Shown here: positions 16,298-25,334 of the stretch, in pieces
How the letters are laid out: each line of letters begins with the position of its first letter
Position numbering within the stretch: the first letter of the stretch is position 1
Origin: Caryophanales bacterium UBA6879
GTDB lineage: Bacteria; Bacillota_I; Bacilli_A; RFN20; CAG-288
NCBI GenBank assembly: GCA_002449135.1
Contig: DKCH01000052.1
Location: 1-28,378 of the forward strand
Direction of reading: 5' to 3'
DNA length: 28,378 bases
Position numbers and translations under genes: made by a program
Notes under the pieces: generated by a model
Seen by the model: the letters and a program-made list of their open reading frames with translations, nothing else
What the model was told of the DNA's origin: nothing
Databases searched by the model: none

Positions 16298-19200
16298 CTA
16301 TTCCTCAAATGGGATTTCTTTAATTTCACCTTTAGCTAAAGAATAAAGATAGCAAGAAATATTATCTAAACTAAAATCGAAAAGTCTTGAAACGTTTTCT
16401 TTGTATATTGAAACCTGCTTTTTATAAGCATCATCAACAATATTAGAAGTCTTATAGTCAACAATAACTGCTTTTTTAGCTTTTTCATCTACTGCCAAGA
16501 AATCAATCGAACCTAAACTATGTCTTTCATGATCTAGATAAGTATATTCTTGATAAATGATGTAATTACCTTCTTTTCTCAACGAATCAATCAATGATGA
16601 ATGAATAAAATCTTGAACTAGTTTTCTTTCATTATCATTTTTAATAAAGGAAGCATCAGGTAAAGTGGGTGGGAAATCACTCCAATCTAGAAGTTCAAGC
16701 TCTCTATGAAGTTTTGTACCAAACTCTTCATTTTCTAGGTCAGCGACCTTTTGACTATCTTTACTTGCTTTTCCTTTTGAAGATTCTTTAAAGAAATCAT
16801 CTGAAAGTTCAATAGATAAAATATCTTTATTATTTAAAGTGTTCACTGTTGGTAAAGGCTGATGAACTCTATATGTTGATGTATCTTTTAATACTTTCGA
16901 TGAATATTCATCACCTTTACAAGATTCCTTATTAAAATGACAATAATGAAGCTTGCTTAAAGTGAAAACATCGAAGAAACAAGAAGGCATTTCATAATAG
17001 CGAGAATATTTAAATTGATCACCGTGATCATCTATATCTTCGACAATAATTGTTTTATTTTGTGCACGAGTCAAGGCAACATAAAGCAATCTAATTTCCT
17101 CATCACAAGAATCTTTACTTGAACGAAATGTCATTGCTTCATTAAAAGGTGACAAGAATGGGCATTCATCATAATCGGAATTCCAAATAGGATCAGTTTT
17201 AATTGTAGGATTTAAAGGTAATTTTTTATTAATAAATTTCTTTTCATCTATATTGAAAGCAAGATCAAATCCTAATTCTCTATTAAGAGAGAGGTATCCA
17301 TTATTTTTATTATCTTTAGAATTTGATGTTGTCTCTTTAATAGGGAGAAAAACAAATGGATATTCTAGCCCTTTGGATTTATGAACATTCGTAATATTAA
17401 CAGCATTCGTAGAAGAAACATATAAGCGAGACTTCATATCTTTATCATCACTTTGAAAGTTTCTTTTTGCTTGAATGATAAATTTAGAAAAATCCTCAAT
17501 TCCAAAGCCCATAGAAGAGAAAATATCCGCCATATTAATAATCCACTCATAGGAAGCTATATTTTTATCAATATCAGTAAGAGAAGAGATTTTCTTCATA
17601 ATATTGAATCCCTGGAAAATCTTTTTTACAACAACATTTAAAGGACAATAATTTAAGAAAATATCTTTATTAAGTTTTAAAAGCTTGGTAACAAGTTCAG
17701 GTTCGTTATATTTTTTAGGATCACTAAAATAATGAGAATCATTAACAAGATCCATATCTGGAACATCCATTAAAAAACTTCTTTCCACTGAGCATAATGA
17801 ATAAGAAAGCTCATCAATTTCTTTATTAGTAAAATACGTTGGTTTATTATCTTCTAAGTTTTTATGCCACAATGGTTTGGAAAGAAGAATACTTTCCATA
17901 ATCAAAAGATTCTTTAAAGCAAGATACGTATCTGTTTCTTGAAGCTTTTGATCAATATCAGTTGTAAAAGGAATGCTCTTTCGACCTAAAGCACGAGCAT
18001 AAATTTCTTGGTCCTTATTATTACGAACTAATATACAGAAAGAATTATAAGTTACAGGAAGATCATTACCACTCTTTTTATCTCTATACTTAATGCCTTT
18101 TTTTACATAACCTTGTACAAGATTAGCAATGGTTTCCGCTTCTGCAGCTTTAATATCGTCAGACTTTCCTAATCCTTTTTGGTTTAAAATATCATTATCT
18201 AATTGAACAGAAGATATTCCACCAAGATTAGAATCCATACCATTAAATTTATCGTTAGCTGAAATAATTTGTTGATTAGGATCTGAGTAATTTATTCCAC
18301 CATTATCCATTGTCATAATGTCATTAAAGAAAGAATTAACTTCTTTAATATCTATTGGGCAAGAACGATAGTTATTCTTCATACAAATCAAAGAAACATT
18401 ATGACCTTTAGGGTCATTATATTTAGAAAGAAATAACTCAGGTTTAGAATCGACAAAGCCAAAAATAGATTGTTTTACATCGCCAACCATAAAAGTACAA
18501 TTTCTATCGAAACTCTTTGATTCATCATGAGTTTTAAGATAATCTTGATATCCATTTTCTGAAGAGCCAAGAATTCTTAACAATTCTTCTTTGGTATCAT
18601 TACAGTCTTGATACTCATCAACCATAATTGAAAGAGCATGACTTCTTTCGGCTTCTCTTACATCTTTAAAGTTACGGAATAATTCAAGACACATATTAAA
18701 GATGTCAGAAAATTCATAAGCTTTTTTTTCTTTTTTAAAAGCTTCAAGCTTATCATGAGCCTTATTTTCTAAATTAATAAGATACTCTAAGTCTTTTTCT
18801 TGTTTTGAAAAGATATTGAACATTACATCTTTAGATAAAATAAGTGAGATTTTAGAATTAAAATCGTTTAACTTTTCTCTAAATTCCTTAAAGACTTTCT
18901 CTGCATCGCTATTATTTCCAAATAATGTTTTATTAACATTATGAGGAGGCATAGCATTACCATCTTTAATAACATCTTTATAAATATCTTTTTGATAAGA
19001 GCTATACATCTCATTAGAAATAATCGATTTGATTTTTTCAAAAGTAGTGTAAGAAGTATTACCCACTTGTAAACTGGAAGCGGTTTTTATAACCTTTTGA
19101 ATCTTATCTAAAAGAGCTTGACAATAATCATAATTACTATTTTTCTTATCCACTGCAGGAGAATAATCTACCATTATTTGGTTTAATGCCTTTTCAAAAC

Positions 19201-19912
19201 CACGATAATATGTTTCAATCTCTTTTACTATCCAATAATAACAATTTAAAAGCTTATCTTCTCGTTGCTTAGGATCAAGAATATCTCTAAAGAATTCCTT
19301 TGGATTCTTATCTTTTTTTCTGAATTTTTCAAGTGTTGAAAGTGAAGAGATTAGCTTTTCATCATTGAGATCAGTATATCTTTTTAAGAATTCTTTTATA
19401 GAACTTTTTTTATTCTTAAACTCTTCAGCAATTATTTCATTTACCTTTTTTTGAAAGAAAAAATCAGCGACACTATTATCCATAACAGTAAAATCGCTAT
19501 TTATTCCAATAAGATCAGCATATTTTTTAACAATAGCTTGTGCAAAAGAATCAAATGTTTGAATTTGAGCGGTTTTCACTTTCAAAGCTTCTTGTCTTAA
19601 TTCTTCTCTTTGCTCGGGATTTAAAAAAGTATTTTCTGTTGCTTCTTTCTCTAAATATTCTTGAATTCTATCTCTCATTTCTTTAGCAGCTGCATTGGTA
19701 AATGTCATTATAAGCATCTGAGAAACCGAAAGATTTTTAAACATTACTTCATAAAGAACTCTTTTCGATAAAGCTTGTGTTTTTCCACAGCCAGCTCCTG
19801 CAGAAAGAAGAACATTTTTGCCAAAAGATTGAATAGCTACTTGCTTCTCTGTATCGCACTTAGTAAAAAGTCTATTCAATGTTTCTTGTTTTTGTTTTTC
19901 TGTTAATTGCAT
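16298..19912 (-). CDS. addA: AddA-like helicase-nuclease subunit (UvrD/RecB type)
   Basis: 1204 residues, close to the usual AddA size. AddAB unwinds and resects double-strand breaks for RecA loading. Superfamily 1 helicase motifs are in order: SAGAGCGKT (37-45), LIMTFTNAAAKEMR (about 67-80), VDEYQD (431-436), GDVKQSIFGF (477-486), NNYRS (513-517), HKSKGLE (844-850) and LLYVALTRA (942-950). The C-terminal RecB-type nuclease has GTKLHRELE (about 1065), GSIDFLA with Asp1137, and VDYKTS with Asp1152 and Lys1154. All key residues are present. The start lies 21 bp after the AddB-like gene, and the B-then-A order is that of Bacillus. The gene may be the cell's normal copy or an accessory one; flanking box promoters favour membership of the local system. 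Confidence 0.9.
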   Translation of the reverse strand: MQLTEKQKQETLNRLFTKCDTEKQVAIQSFGKNVLLSAGAGCGKTQALSKRVLYEVMFKNLSVSQMLIMTFTNAAAKEMRDRIQEYLEKEATENTFLNPEQREELRQEALKVKTAQIQTFDSFAQAIVKKYADLIGINSDFTVMDNSVADFFFQKKVNEIIAEEFKNKKSSIKEFLKRYTDLNDEKLISSLSTLEKFRKKDKNPKEFFRDILDPKQREDKLLNCYYWIVKEIETYYRGFEKALNQIMVDYSPAVDKKNSNYDYCQALLDKIQKVIKTASSLQVGNTSYTTFEKIKSIISNEMYSSYQKDIYKDVIKDGNAMPPHNVNKTLFGNNSDAEKVFKEFREKLNDFNSKISLILSKDVMFNIFSKQEKDLEYLINLENKAHDKLEAFKKEKKAYEFSDIFNMCLELFRNFKDVREAERSHALSIMVDEYQDCNDTKEELLRILGSSENGYQDYLKTHDESKSFDRNCTFMVGDVKQSIFGFVDSKPELFLSKYNDPKGHNVSLICMKNNYRSCPIDIKEVNSFFNDIMTMDNGGINYSDPNQQIISANDKFNGMDSNLGGISSVQLDNDILNQKGLGKSDDIKAAEAETIANLVQGYVKKGIKYRDKKSGNDLPVTYNSFCILVRNNKDQEIYARALGRKSIPFTTDIDQKLQETDTYLALKNLLIMESILLSKPLWHKNLEDNKPTYFTNKEIDELSYSLCSVERSFLMDVPDMDLVNDSHYFSDPKKYNEPELVTKLLKLNKDIFLNYCPLNVVVKKIFQGFNIMKKISSLTDIDKNIASYEWIINMADIFSSMGFGIEDFSKFIIQAKRNFQSDDKDMKSRLYVSSTNAVNITNVHKSKGLEYPFVFLPIKETTSNSKDNKNNGYLSLNRELGFDLAFNIDEKKFINKKLPLNPTIKTDPIWNSDYDECPFLSPFNEAMTFRSSKDSCDEEIRLLYVALTRAQNKTIIVEDIDDHGDQFKYSRYYEMPSCFFDVFTLSKLHYCHFNKESCKGDEYSSKVLKDTSTYRVHQPLPTVNTLNNKDILSIELSDDFFKESSKGKASKDSQKVADLENEEFGTKLHRELELLDWSDFPPTLPDASFIKNDNERKLVQDFIHSSLIDSLRKEGNYIIYQEYTYLDHERHSLGSIDFLAVDEKAKKAVIVDYKTSNIVDDAYKKQVSIYKENVSRLFDFSLDNISCYLYSLAKGEIKEIPFEE

Positions 19913-19933
19913 ATATTTCTAGTTCCTTGTTTT

Positions 19934-22588
19934 CTAATTAACAACAACGATTCCATTTTTAACATCTTCATCCTTTTGAAAGGTAAGATCGGTTATATCA
20001 TCTTCTTGGATATCCTTGAGAGTTGAGCCGACTTTTACAAAGGCTGGCATATTAGGAAAATAAGATATATTTCCATTTTCTAACTTTACACCATTTTTCA
20101 AAGAATCAGTCGATTTAATAACCATTAATCCAGCAATGTTAACAATTAATTTCTCTCTACTTGAAAAGTCTAGTTTCCCATCATCCTTTAAGAAAAATCC
20201 ATCAGGTTTATATCCCAACTCAGTAGGTTTTAAATCACCTATTTTTATCCACTTATCAAGAATATTTTGGTAATTCTCTAACTTTTCTTTTTTATCTTTT
20301 CCAACTAATAAAAGCATATCTTCCTTTACCCATTTTTGCTTAACATCTCTTGAATCTAAAGGTGTATCTGATAACCTAAATCCCTTCATAATGTTCTTTT
20401 TAATAATAAGCCCATCAGGAGGTAAAGCATAACAAACATATGCCCCATCAACTTTCTTATACTGCTTTAGTTCATTTTTATATTGTTTTTGTTTTTTTAC
20501 ATAAGGAAAAGCAAATACGTAGAATGGTAGCTGAAGGCCCTCATGACCTAAAACATTAGAGAATTTATAGTATTTATCTAAATCTTTTCCAGTCTTGAAA
20601 TCGACAATAATAGCATTATTATTTTGATTCTCATAAATAGCATCATAGGACCCAGTTATAGTGACATTATTACCTATATCTACCTTATCAAAGCTAAATT
20701 CATGTATATGAGCTTTATTTTGAGGATTTATTGGCTTTACAAATTTAATATGACAATCTTTTTCCATTTGTTTTAAATACGGAAGAATCATTTTTTCAGC
20801 CTGCCCAATAGCTTGGTCTAAGAAAAAGTCAGCTTCTTCTAAAGAAATAGAACCAAGATTATTTTTATTTTTATTTAAAACATCTTTCTTTTCTTCTTTA
20901 AGTTTGAAATTATGTCCACGTTGCTCCAAATAAGAATGAACTAATGTTCCAATAGCTGCAGCTAAAGAATTAGGTGTACGTGGTTTTAAGTTTAAAATAT
21001 GTTTAACAAAGTAGAGAAAAGGATTAGTTAAATAAGGAGTAAGCCTAGAATAAGACCAATCAATGGTTTTGTTAGCAAAAAAATCATGAAAATATTTGTT
21101 TGTCTTTTCATCAGAATCAAAAGAAGGATTGTATGAACCATAATTTTCAAGATACTGTGGCTTCTTTTCTTTTATCTCCAAAAGTAAATGACTCACATCA
21201 TTAATAGCATCAAATCTATTTTGAAAATAAGATGAGAGAAAGACTAAATCTAGTGACTTAGATTCTTTCTTTGCTTTTTCTTCAGTCATTTTCTCTTGAT
21301 ATTCAAAGTATGGATTAATATTTATGTCTTCTTTAATCCAATATGATTTAGTAGATTTATCATCTAAGTCTTTTACAAAAAAGACATTACTATATTCTTT
21401 AAATTGACTTATCTTAGAGCGAGAAATAGATACATCGCCAATAAATGTGAAAAGAAATTTAGTTATTTGTTCAGTTACTTCATTCTTAATAACAGATGTT
21501 TCTTGATAATTACAAAAATCTTTAAGCGAATCAGGAATAAGTCCATTATCTTTAGCCGAGGAAATAAGATCATCAGAGAATCCCAAAATTAAAAGATATT
21601 TACAGTGTCTTACTTGCTCTATTGTATTGTAGACAGGAATACCAGTGTAACCATCATTAGAAACTACGCACCCAGAGAGTAAAGAATTGAGATATTCTTT
21701 TAATAATTTCGAATCAATATCTTTATCTTTTTTTTGAATGTATTTAATTGAGGTTAAAGCTTCAGCTAACTTACTTGTGTATTCTGACAAAGAAATATTT
21801 TCACCAATTTTAGTTAAGAAAGTATTAAAGTCACTATGTGGGAAATCATTGTTAATCCAATCTCTTATTAAAGGTACTTCATTCACTTTCAAATCACATA
21901 TATCAAGGTGCAATTTAAATAATGGAGCTGCATTCTTTAAAAGTGTGTTGTAAGAAGTTGGACACAAAATAGCATATTCTCTAATATCGATATTTTCTTT
22001 GCTTTCTTTATTATTTTTATCGCCATACAATTTATATCGCATATTAGAAAGACCATAAAAGACTTCTTGAATAGCATCGGAAAATACATGAACTGAATAA
22101 TTATTCTTAGGAAGATTTAAATCTTCTTGACTTAAGAATGTATATTTCATTATTCCTAAAACTTTAAAGGCTGACAATAAAGCTGAATGATTAGAAGGAT
22201 AGCCAATAATATAAATTGGATACTTTTTTAGAATATAAGCATCCAATTCATTTTTACCTTTAAAAAATCCACTGTCTTTACACTCTTTACATTTTGTAAA
22301 CAAATCTAGGATGGGAGATGGCACTTCTTTAGATGGTTTGTCTTTTAAAAGAAGAAATTGATTCATATCCTTTTTAGCTGTGACATAAGAATACCTAGGA
22401 TCTTTTTTCTTTTTGTAGGATGCATAAAGAACAACATCTTCTTTTGAACAATCTTCAAAAGCTGCTTTTTCAACTTGTTCTAAATCCATAAAATGCGGAT
22501 GCTTAAAAAAATGTGATTCTACAATAAAACTTTTTAACACTTCAGGGCAAATAACATTTATATTTCTATTGTTAACTGATTTTTCCAT
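19934..22588 (-). CDS. addB: AddB-like nuclease subunit, shortened
   Basis: 884 residues, clearly shorter than Bacillus AddB. The C-terminal PD-(D/E)XK nuclease is convincing: YSRLTPYLTNPFLYFVKHIL (about 513-532), GTLVHSYLEQRG (547-558), GSYDAI with Asp649, VDFKTG with Asp663 and Lys665, and EGLQLPFYVFA with the Gln of motif QxxxY. No Walker A is found near the N-terminus. The Cys that usually opens the iron-sulphur motif in the C-P-F-x-Y-F block is Asn (NPFLYF), and a matching trio of late Cys is missing, so there is probably no Fe-S cluster. GAGGAGG precedes the start. It follows the FtsH-like gene by 68 bp and precedes addA by 21 bp, all leftward, so the three are probably one operon. Confidence 0.85.
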   Translation of the reverse strand: MEKSVNNRNINVICPEVLKSFIVESHFFKHPHFMDLEQVEKAAFEDCSKEDVVLYASYKKKKDPRYSYVTAKKDMNQFLLLKDKPSKEVPSPILDLFTKCKECKDSGFFKGKNELDAYILKKYPIYIIGYPSNHSALLSAFKVLGIMKYTFLSQEDLNLPKNNYSVHVFSDAIQEVFYGLSNMRYKLYGDKNNKESKENIDIREYAILCPTSYNTLLKNAAPLFKLHLDICDLKVNEVPLIRDWINNDFPHSDFNTFLTKIGENISLSEYTSKLAEALTSIKYIQKKDKDIDSKLLKEYLNSLLSGCVVSNDGYTGIPVYNTIEQVRHCKYLLILGFSDDLISSAKDNGLIPDSLKDFCNYQETSVIKNEVTEQITKFLFTFIGDVSISRSKISQFKEYSNVFFVKDLDDKSTKSYWIKEDININPYFEYQEKMTEEKAKKESKSLDLVFLSSYFQNRFDAINDVSHLLLEIKEKKPQYLENYGSYNPSFDSDEKTNKYFHDFFANKTIDWSYSRLTPYLTNPFLYFVKHILNLKPRTPNSLAAAIGTLVHSYLEQRGHNFKLKEEKKDVLNKNKNNLGSISLEEADFFLDQAIGQAEKMILPYLKQMEKDCHIKFVKPINPQNKAHIHEFSFDKVDIGNNVTITGSYDAIYENQNNNAIIVDFKTGKDLDKYYKFSNVLGHEGLQLPFYVFAFPYVKKQKQYKNELKQYKKVDGAYVCYALPPDGLIIKKNIMKGFRLSDTPLDSRDVKQKWVKEDMLLLVGKDKKEKLENYQNILDKWIKIGDLKPTELGYKPDGFFLKDDGKLDFSSREKLIVNIAGLMVIKSTDSLKNGVKLENGNISYFPNMPAFVKVGSTLKDIQEDDITDLTFQKDEDVKNGIVVVN

Positions 22589-22656
22589 AATGCCTCCTCA
22601 TTTTTAATTTCAATTTTATTATAAAAAATAGTTCATCGTTATACATGATTTTGTTA

Positions 22657-23970
22657 TTAATAGATGGTATAAGGAACAATTTTTGTCTCTTTTTTAATAT
22701 TCTGAATATCTGAAAAGAGAATATATTTTTTCTTAAGTAATACATCTCTAATCCTAAATAAGAATTCCTTATTCTTCATCAAGATATCTTTTACTAAGAA
22801 ATCATTTCTTTGTAATTCAGCTCTTACAACCGCTTCATTTTGATAAAGAGAAATCTCAGATATTTGACTATCAAATTCCTGATCAAATAAAGATTGATAA
22901 CCTAATGTAGCATTGTTTTTTATACCATCGTTAATTAGATGATATGCTTTCATTAAATCATTATCACATCCAGAAGCTACCCTTCCTTTATCAAATAATT
23001 CACAAGCCGCTTTTCCTGCCAATGCGCCTAACAAAAGAAGTGGTCTTCTATTAACATCTTTACACAAGCGAGTAGTACCTTCTGATTCATCAAATACATG
23101 AGCAAGTCCTATGGAATTAGGAATTAAAATTTCAAAAGTGGCAATATGACCCGCTTCATGAAGAGCAACCATATTTTCATCTTCATCACTTGTTTTATCA
23201 TTTTCACCTTCATCATCTTTTAAACAGCTTAATTCTTTTCCAACATAAGTAAGAACAATATCCTCCATGGTTATTTCATTTCTTCTATTATATTTAGCTC
23301 GAATAGCACTATTATTAATCAATGTTTCTAAACTTGCACAAGACTGATATTTAACCATTTTGGCAACATCATCATAATTAAGAAACGGACTAACTTTCTT
23401 TTTACTTAGATAATATTTAATAATACTCATTGCATCTTTTAAAGAAGGAACAGACAAATCAAAAATCTTATCAAAACGACCACTACGATATAAAGAAGCG
23501 GGAATCTTATTAATATTATTAACTGTTGCTAAAATTAAAACTCTCTTTTCTTTTATGCTATCCATCAACGACTGAATGTTCACAAATATTTTTTTATCTT
23601 CATCTTTTATACCTTCTGCAAATTTATCAAGATCATCAAAAAATATGATGCAAGACTTTCCTCTATTTGCCTCCTTACTAGCCGATTCAAAAACTTTTGT
23701 AATATTTTTTACTAAATCTTCGTAAGTGCAATCATTTCTAATCAAATAACTTGTACATTCGCAAGCTTTTATAAAGCAATTTGCTAATAATGTTTTACCT
23801 AATCCTGGTTCACCTTTGATTAATACTCCATGTGGTAAAGTAGCTCCAATTTGATCATAAAGTCCTTTATTTAAAAACATGTCAGCAATAACCATTAATT
23901 CACTTTTGATTGAATCGTAACCTATTACATCTCTAAATGCTATCTTTTCTCTTACTTGTGGATATGTCAT
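22657..23970 (-). CDS. Soluble FtsH-like AAA+ ATPase with M41 peptidase domain
   Basis: 437 residues. The AAA+ domain (about 10-190) has FRDVIGYDSIK as in FtsH, Walker A GEPGLGKT (53-60), a Walker B variant CIIFFDDLDK (107-116) where FtsH has FIDEID, and the arginine-finger region LYRSGRFDK (160-168). The peptidase domain has ALHEAGH (His271, Glu272, His275) and SGCDNDL, whose Asp338 matches the third zinc ligand of FtsH (SND). Unlike FtsH there is no N-terminal membrane helix or periplasmic domain, and the AAA-to-protease linker is acidic (KDDEGENDKTSDEDEN). It should be a cytoplasmic ATP-dependent protease or unfoldase. TTAGGAGGACAT precedes the start, and box promoter A is immediately upstream. 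The Walker B change from DE to DD may weaken ATP hydrolysis. Confidence 0.85.
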   Translation of the reverse strand: MTYPQVREKIAFRDVIGYDSIKSELMVIADMFLNKGLYDQIGATLPHGVLIKGEPGLGKTLLANCFIKACECTSYLIRNDCTYEDLVKNITKVFESASKEANRGKSCIIFFDDLDKFAEGIKDEDKKIFVNIQSLMDSIKEKRVLILATVNNINKIPASLYRSGRFDKIFDLSVPSLKDAMSIIKYYLSKKKVSPFLNYDDVAKMVKYQSCASLETLINNSAIRAKYNRRNEITMEDIVLTYVGKELSCLKDDEGENDKTSDEDENMVALHEAGHIATFEILIPNSIGLAHVFDESEGTTRLCKDVNRRPLLLLGALAGKAACELFDKGRVASGCDNDLMKAYHLINDGIKNNATLGYQSLFDQEFDSQISEISLYQNEAVVRAELQRNDFLVKDILMKNKEFLFRIRDVLLKKKYILFSDIQNIKKETKIVPYTIY

Positions 23971-23997
23971 TTTGTATGTCCTCCTAATGACAGCACA

Positions 23998-24043
23998 AGT
24001 ATAGGAAAAGTAAAAATATATTTTAAGGGAATAACAAGCGACA
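23998..24043 (-). promoter_or_regulatory. Box promoter A (conserved 17-bp box plus TATACT)
   Basis: On the minus strand TGTCGCTTGTTATTCCC (24043-24027) is followed, 39 bases after its first G, by TATACT (24003-23998). The -35 position holds TTAAAA. The predicted leader before the FtsH-like gene is about 20 bases. The box lies between this gene and the divergent HTH-like gene. Confidence 0.75.
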
Positions 24044-24077
24044 TTCTAATTTGAAAATCTTTATTAATAAATTACCT

Positions 24078-24086
24078 TGTTATAAA
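24078..24086 (+). promoter_or_regulatory. Extended -10 of the divergent HTH-like gene
   Basis: TGTTATAAA fits an extended -10. It lies 24 bp before the ATG, and AGAGGT sits between them. It is 35 bp from the conserved box of promoter A, so one bound protein could affect both directions. Confidence 0.4.
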
Positions 24087-24109
24087 CTTATTAGTAGAGG
24101 TTAAGAAAA

Positions 24110-24688
24110 ATGAAAGTTAAAGAATTAAAAGAATATGTAAAAACTAACGAACCTATTGGTGGTTTCAAAGTAGATGATGATTTTGATTTAGACAGAGAAA
24201 TAATTTCAAGCTCAAGTAGAAACACTTTACCTCCTTTTGATTTAACATCTATAAGGGAAAGCTTTATAACAATTAATAGAACAGATGTTAAAAATTTTGG
24301 AACCTTATTTAATGAATTTTTGAGAAGCTTAAACAAAAATATTGATCCTTGTGATAGTGTAAAAATATATAAGCCCTCTTATATCAGTAGAAAGGAATAT
24401 AGTAAAGTGACATCTGGAAGTGTCAAACCATCAAAGAAATTTCTTTTCCATCTTTGTATTGGTTTGAGACTTAATATGGAAGAATCTGAAAGATTATTAA
24501 AACTTGCTGGTCTTAGTTTCACTAATATATATTTGGAAGATGTGATAATAAAAAAATGCATTGAAAATGAAGAATACAGTTTTAGTGACATCGAAGAATC
24601 TTACTATCAATTTAATTGTAAGAAATTCTCTTATGATGATTGTGATGATGACTTTGAGCAAGAAGAAAAAAACAAGAAAAAAGAATAA
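24110..24688 (+). CDS. HTH-like protein with an acidic tail, possible regulator
   Basis: 192 residues. The central part (about 85-160) reads SYISRKEYSKVTSGSVKPSK, then FLFHLCIGLRLNMEESERLL, then KLAGLSF. It matches a pattern I recall from XRE-like proteins of Bacillota: ISRKxFSKI......KPSKxTxLALAIALxLxLxExExLLxxAGY, followed by an approximately 30-residue helical tail on the pattern DxIIxxxIExxxY. This protein has that tail too (LEDVIIKKCIENEEYSFSDI). The first 80 residues are not recognised, and the C-terminus is very acidic then basic (DDCDDDFEQEEKNKKKE). The gene is divergent from the FtsH-like gene and shares its promoter region. It could be a DNA-binding regulator of the box promoters or a partner protein; only the HTH resemblance is evidence. 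Confidence 0.7.
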   Translation: MKVKELKEYVKTNEPIGGFKVDDDFDLDREIISSSSRNTLPPFDLTSIRESFITINRTDVKNFGTLFNEFLRSLNKNIDPCDSVKIYKPSYISRKEYSKVTSGSVKPSKKFLFHLCIGLRLNMEESERLLKLAGLSFTNIYLEDVIIKKCIENEEYSFSDIEESYYQFNCKKFSYDDCDDDFEQEEKNKKKE

Positions 24689-24758
24689 ATAATTTTAGAA
24701 TTCATTATTAAAAAATGAATTATTTCAGCAGTTAAATTAAAAAGCAGCTTTAATAATC

Positions 24759-24787
24759 TATCAAAAATAACTTTGATAACTAATTTT
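24759..24787 (+). terminator. Terminator between convergent genes
   Basis: TATCAAA (24759-24765) and TTTGATA (24772-24778) form a 7-bp stem with a 6-base loop, followed by ACTAATTTTT. It suits the rightward HTH-like gene. A second AT-rich inverted repeat (AATTCAT and ATGAATT, about 24700-24723) lies just before it. Confidence 0.45.
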
Positions 24788-24797
24788 TAACTAAATG

Positions 24798-25241
24798 CTA
24801 AAAATATCCTCCACCTTCATCAATCTCTTTTCGCATAGCATTCCAAAAAATCTCGGAAGCTTTATCAGAATCGCCATTTTTAAAAGCTTCCATATATTCT
24901 TTATTTGAAGACATTTTTTGTGCAATTTGGGCAACTCTAAATACTAATCCATCAGGAGCCTCAAAATTATATTCACTAAAGTTATAAGGAAAAAACTCCT
25001 TTGCGGCTATTCTAGCAATAGTTTCATTTTCTTTTTCATCATCACTTTCATAGCAACAATCACATTGGTCAGCTAATAAATATAACCAAACATCTCTACT
25101 AGGATTACCAGATAATTCGAGTGATTTATCTTTTGCTAACTCGCAAAGAGTTTTATTAATGGCTTCCGTAACAGCATCAAAAGTTTTTAGCATTGACTTC
25201 TTTTGTTCTTTTTGTAAATCTTTATTAACAATATTAGACAT
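24798..25241 (-). CDS. Unknown 147-residue acidic protein
   Basis: A soluble, mostly helical protein with a Cys-rich acidic patch (QCDCCYESDDEKENE, about residues 59-73) and an end rich in Gly (DEGGGYF). No family is recognised. The start ATG is preceded by GAAGGAA at about 12 bases, a rather long distance, so the Shine-Dalgarno is ordinary to weak. The gene is convergent with the HTH-like gene and stands alone, with the IS element upstream. It has no copy of the conserved box, so it may not belong to the co-regulated set. Confidence 0.65.
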   Translation of the reverse strand: MSNIVNKDLQKEQKKSMLKTFDAVTEAINKTLCELAKDKSLELSGNPSRDVWLYLLADQCDCCYESDDEKENETIARIAAKEFFPYNFSEYNFEAPDGLVFRVAQIAQKMSSNKEYMEAFKNGDSDKASEIFWNAMRKEIDEGGGYF

Positions 25242-25334
25242 AATTCTTTCTATTCCTTCTCAAATCTTTCTAAAATTTTGTAACACAAATATCACCTTAG
25301 GGCAATCGCAAGAAAGCAAAAAAGTTAGATAGAT

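Noticed and set aside
16298..22588. Gabija-like or other named defence system from the UvrD-type helicase and nuclease
   Set aside because: Domain order, size and both nuclease domains fit AddA and AddB; no OLD/TOPRIM protein is present.
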